Of a stretch of 64,000 nucleotides of DNA, positions 63,728-64,000 are shown in pieces. The stretch is from Lingula anatina (taxonomy: Eukaryota > Brachiopoda > Lingulata > Lingulida > Lingulidae), in assembly GCF_001039355.2 (NCBI RefSeq), contig NW_019775526.1, positions 166,912-230,911 on the forward strand. The letters run 5' to 3'. The translations under genes were made by a program, and so were the position numbers. Every line of letters starts with the position of its first letter. Within the stretch, counting starts at the first letter, position 1. The notes beneath the pieces are model-generated. The model made no database searches. It was not told where the DNA came from and saw only the letters and a list, made by a program, of their open reading frames with translations.

Positions 63728-63850
63728 GACACAGTCAACTGATGAGCTTATTACAGATTTTTGTTGTTAAGCATCATTTGTGCAAATTTCACAAATATTG
63801 GACCAGATTTGTCAAAATTATCATCGTTTAACTATTCTAAGCCGAGTCAC
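63728..63850. repeat. Second tandem repeat unit with an uninterrupted TTAA
   Basis: CACAGTCAACTGATGAGC, TTGTTGTTAAGCATCATT, then CAAATTTCACAAATAT and GGACCAGATTTGTC, matching the interrupted unit on both sides of its transposon. The TTAA here is single and empty. After about 63850 the similarity fades. Confidence 0.75.
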
Positions 63851-64000
63851 TTTTTAAATTTTAATTTTCACTTTTTTCAAATTATGTATTGTTCTTTTTC
63901 CAGGTGACCCTTTCCATACAGCTGGTGGCTTCTTGGTGAACTGATACTTCCTGTCTGGTCATGGCTAATTCCTATAGAAAAAGCAGGCAGTGAAAGACGG
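63851..64000. other. Window end, no feature recognised
   Basis: A TTTTTCCAG at 63895-63903 resembles a splice acceptor, but the following frames meet stops quickly and show no cysteine module, so no exon of the cysteine-rich gene is called here. Confidence 0.5.

Noticed and set aside
1-64000. CRISPR arrays, operons, bacterial ribosome binding sites, tRNA or rRNA genes
   Set aside because: No direct-repeat/spacer pattern was seen and the gene structure is eukaryotic; no cloverleaf or rRNA sequence was recognised by eye, though a tRNA scan was not possible.

Overview
The window is nuclear DNA from an animal. It is AT-rich, its genes are split by GT-AG introns, it is full of microsatellites, and only a few percent is coding. 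The gene content (a DUSP8/16-type MAP-kinase phosphatase, the mitochondrial tRNA GTPase GTPBP3, a GOLM1/GOLM2-type Golgi protein, a GCC2/GCC3 cysteine-rich secreted or membrane protein) and an intron-bearing DDE transposon fit a marine invertebrate bilaterian. The sequence alone does not fix the phylum.

Layout. 1-5840: no coding sequence recognised; contains an assembly duplication around an N at 4923. 5875-25655 (+): MAPK phosphatase in seven coding exons, long introns, 3'UTR to about 27.96 kb. 28.26-28.85 kb: two adjacent MITEs. 29205-32891 (+): GTPBP3, eight exons. 32892-34618: convergent intergenic/3'UTR DNA. 34619-45541 (-): Golgi membrane protein, ten exons, with repeat-rich luminal exons; one intron carries a MITE duplicated around an N at 42486. 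45542-47686: divergent intergenic region. 47687-54174 (+): first seven coding exons of the cysteine-rich gene, which has no stop and should continue past the window. Its last visible intron holds an hAT-like MITE, a truncated transposon terminus beside an N (55193), a tandem repeat of about 190 bp, and an 8.3 kb transposon inserted at TTAA (55238-63576).

All exon boundaries were set by hand from splice sites and phase continuity. For the phosphatase, GTPBP3, Golgi protein and cysteine-rich gene every visible junction keeps frame. The transposase also keeps frame, apart from one in-frame TAG immediately after the likely first catalytic aspartate.

The most unusual object is the transposon. Its right arm is not a simple terminal repeat but an inverted, internally deleted copy of the 5' half of the element (terminal sequence, exon 1 start, start of the catalytic exon with its splice acceptor). 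The same sequence also holds what looks like an unoccupied target site in the neighbouring unit of the interrupted tandem repeat, which fixes the ends and the TTAA duplication.
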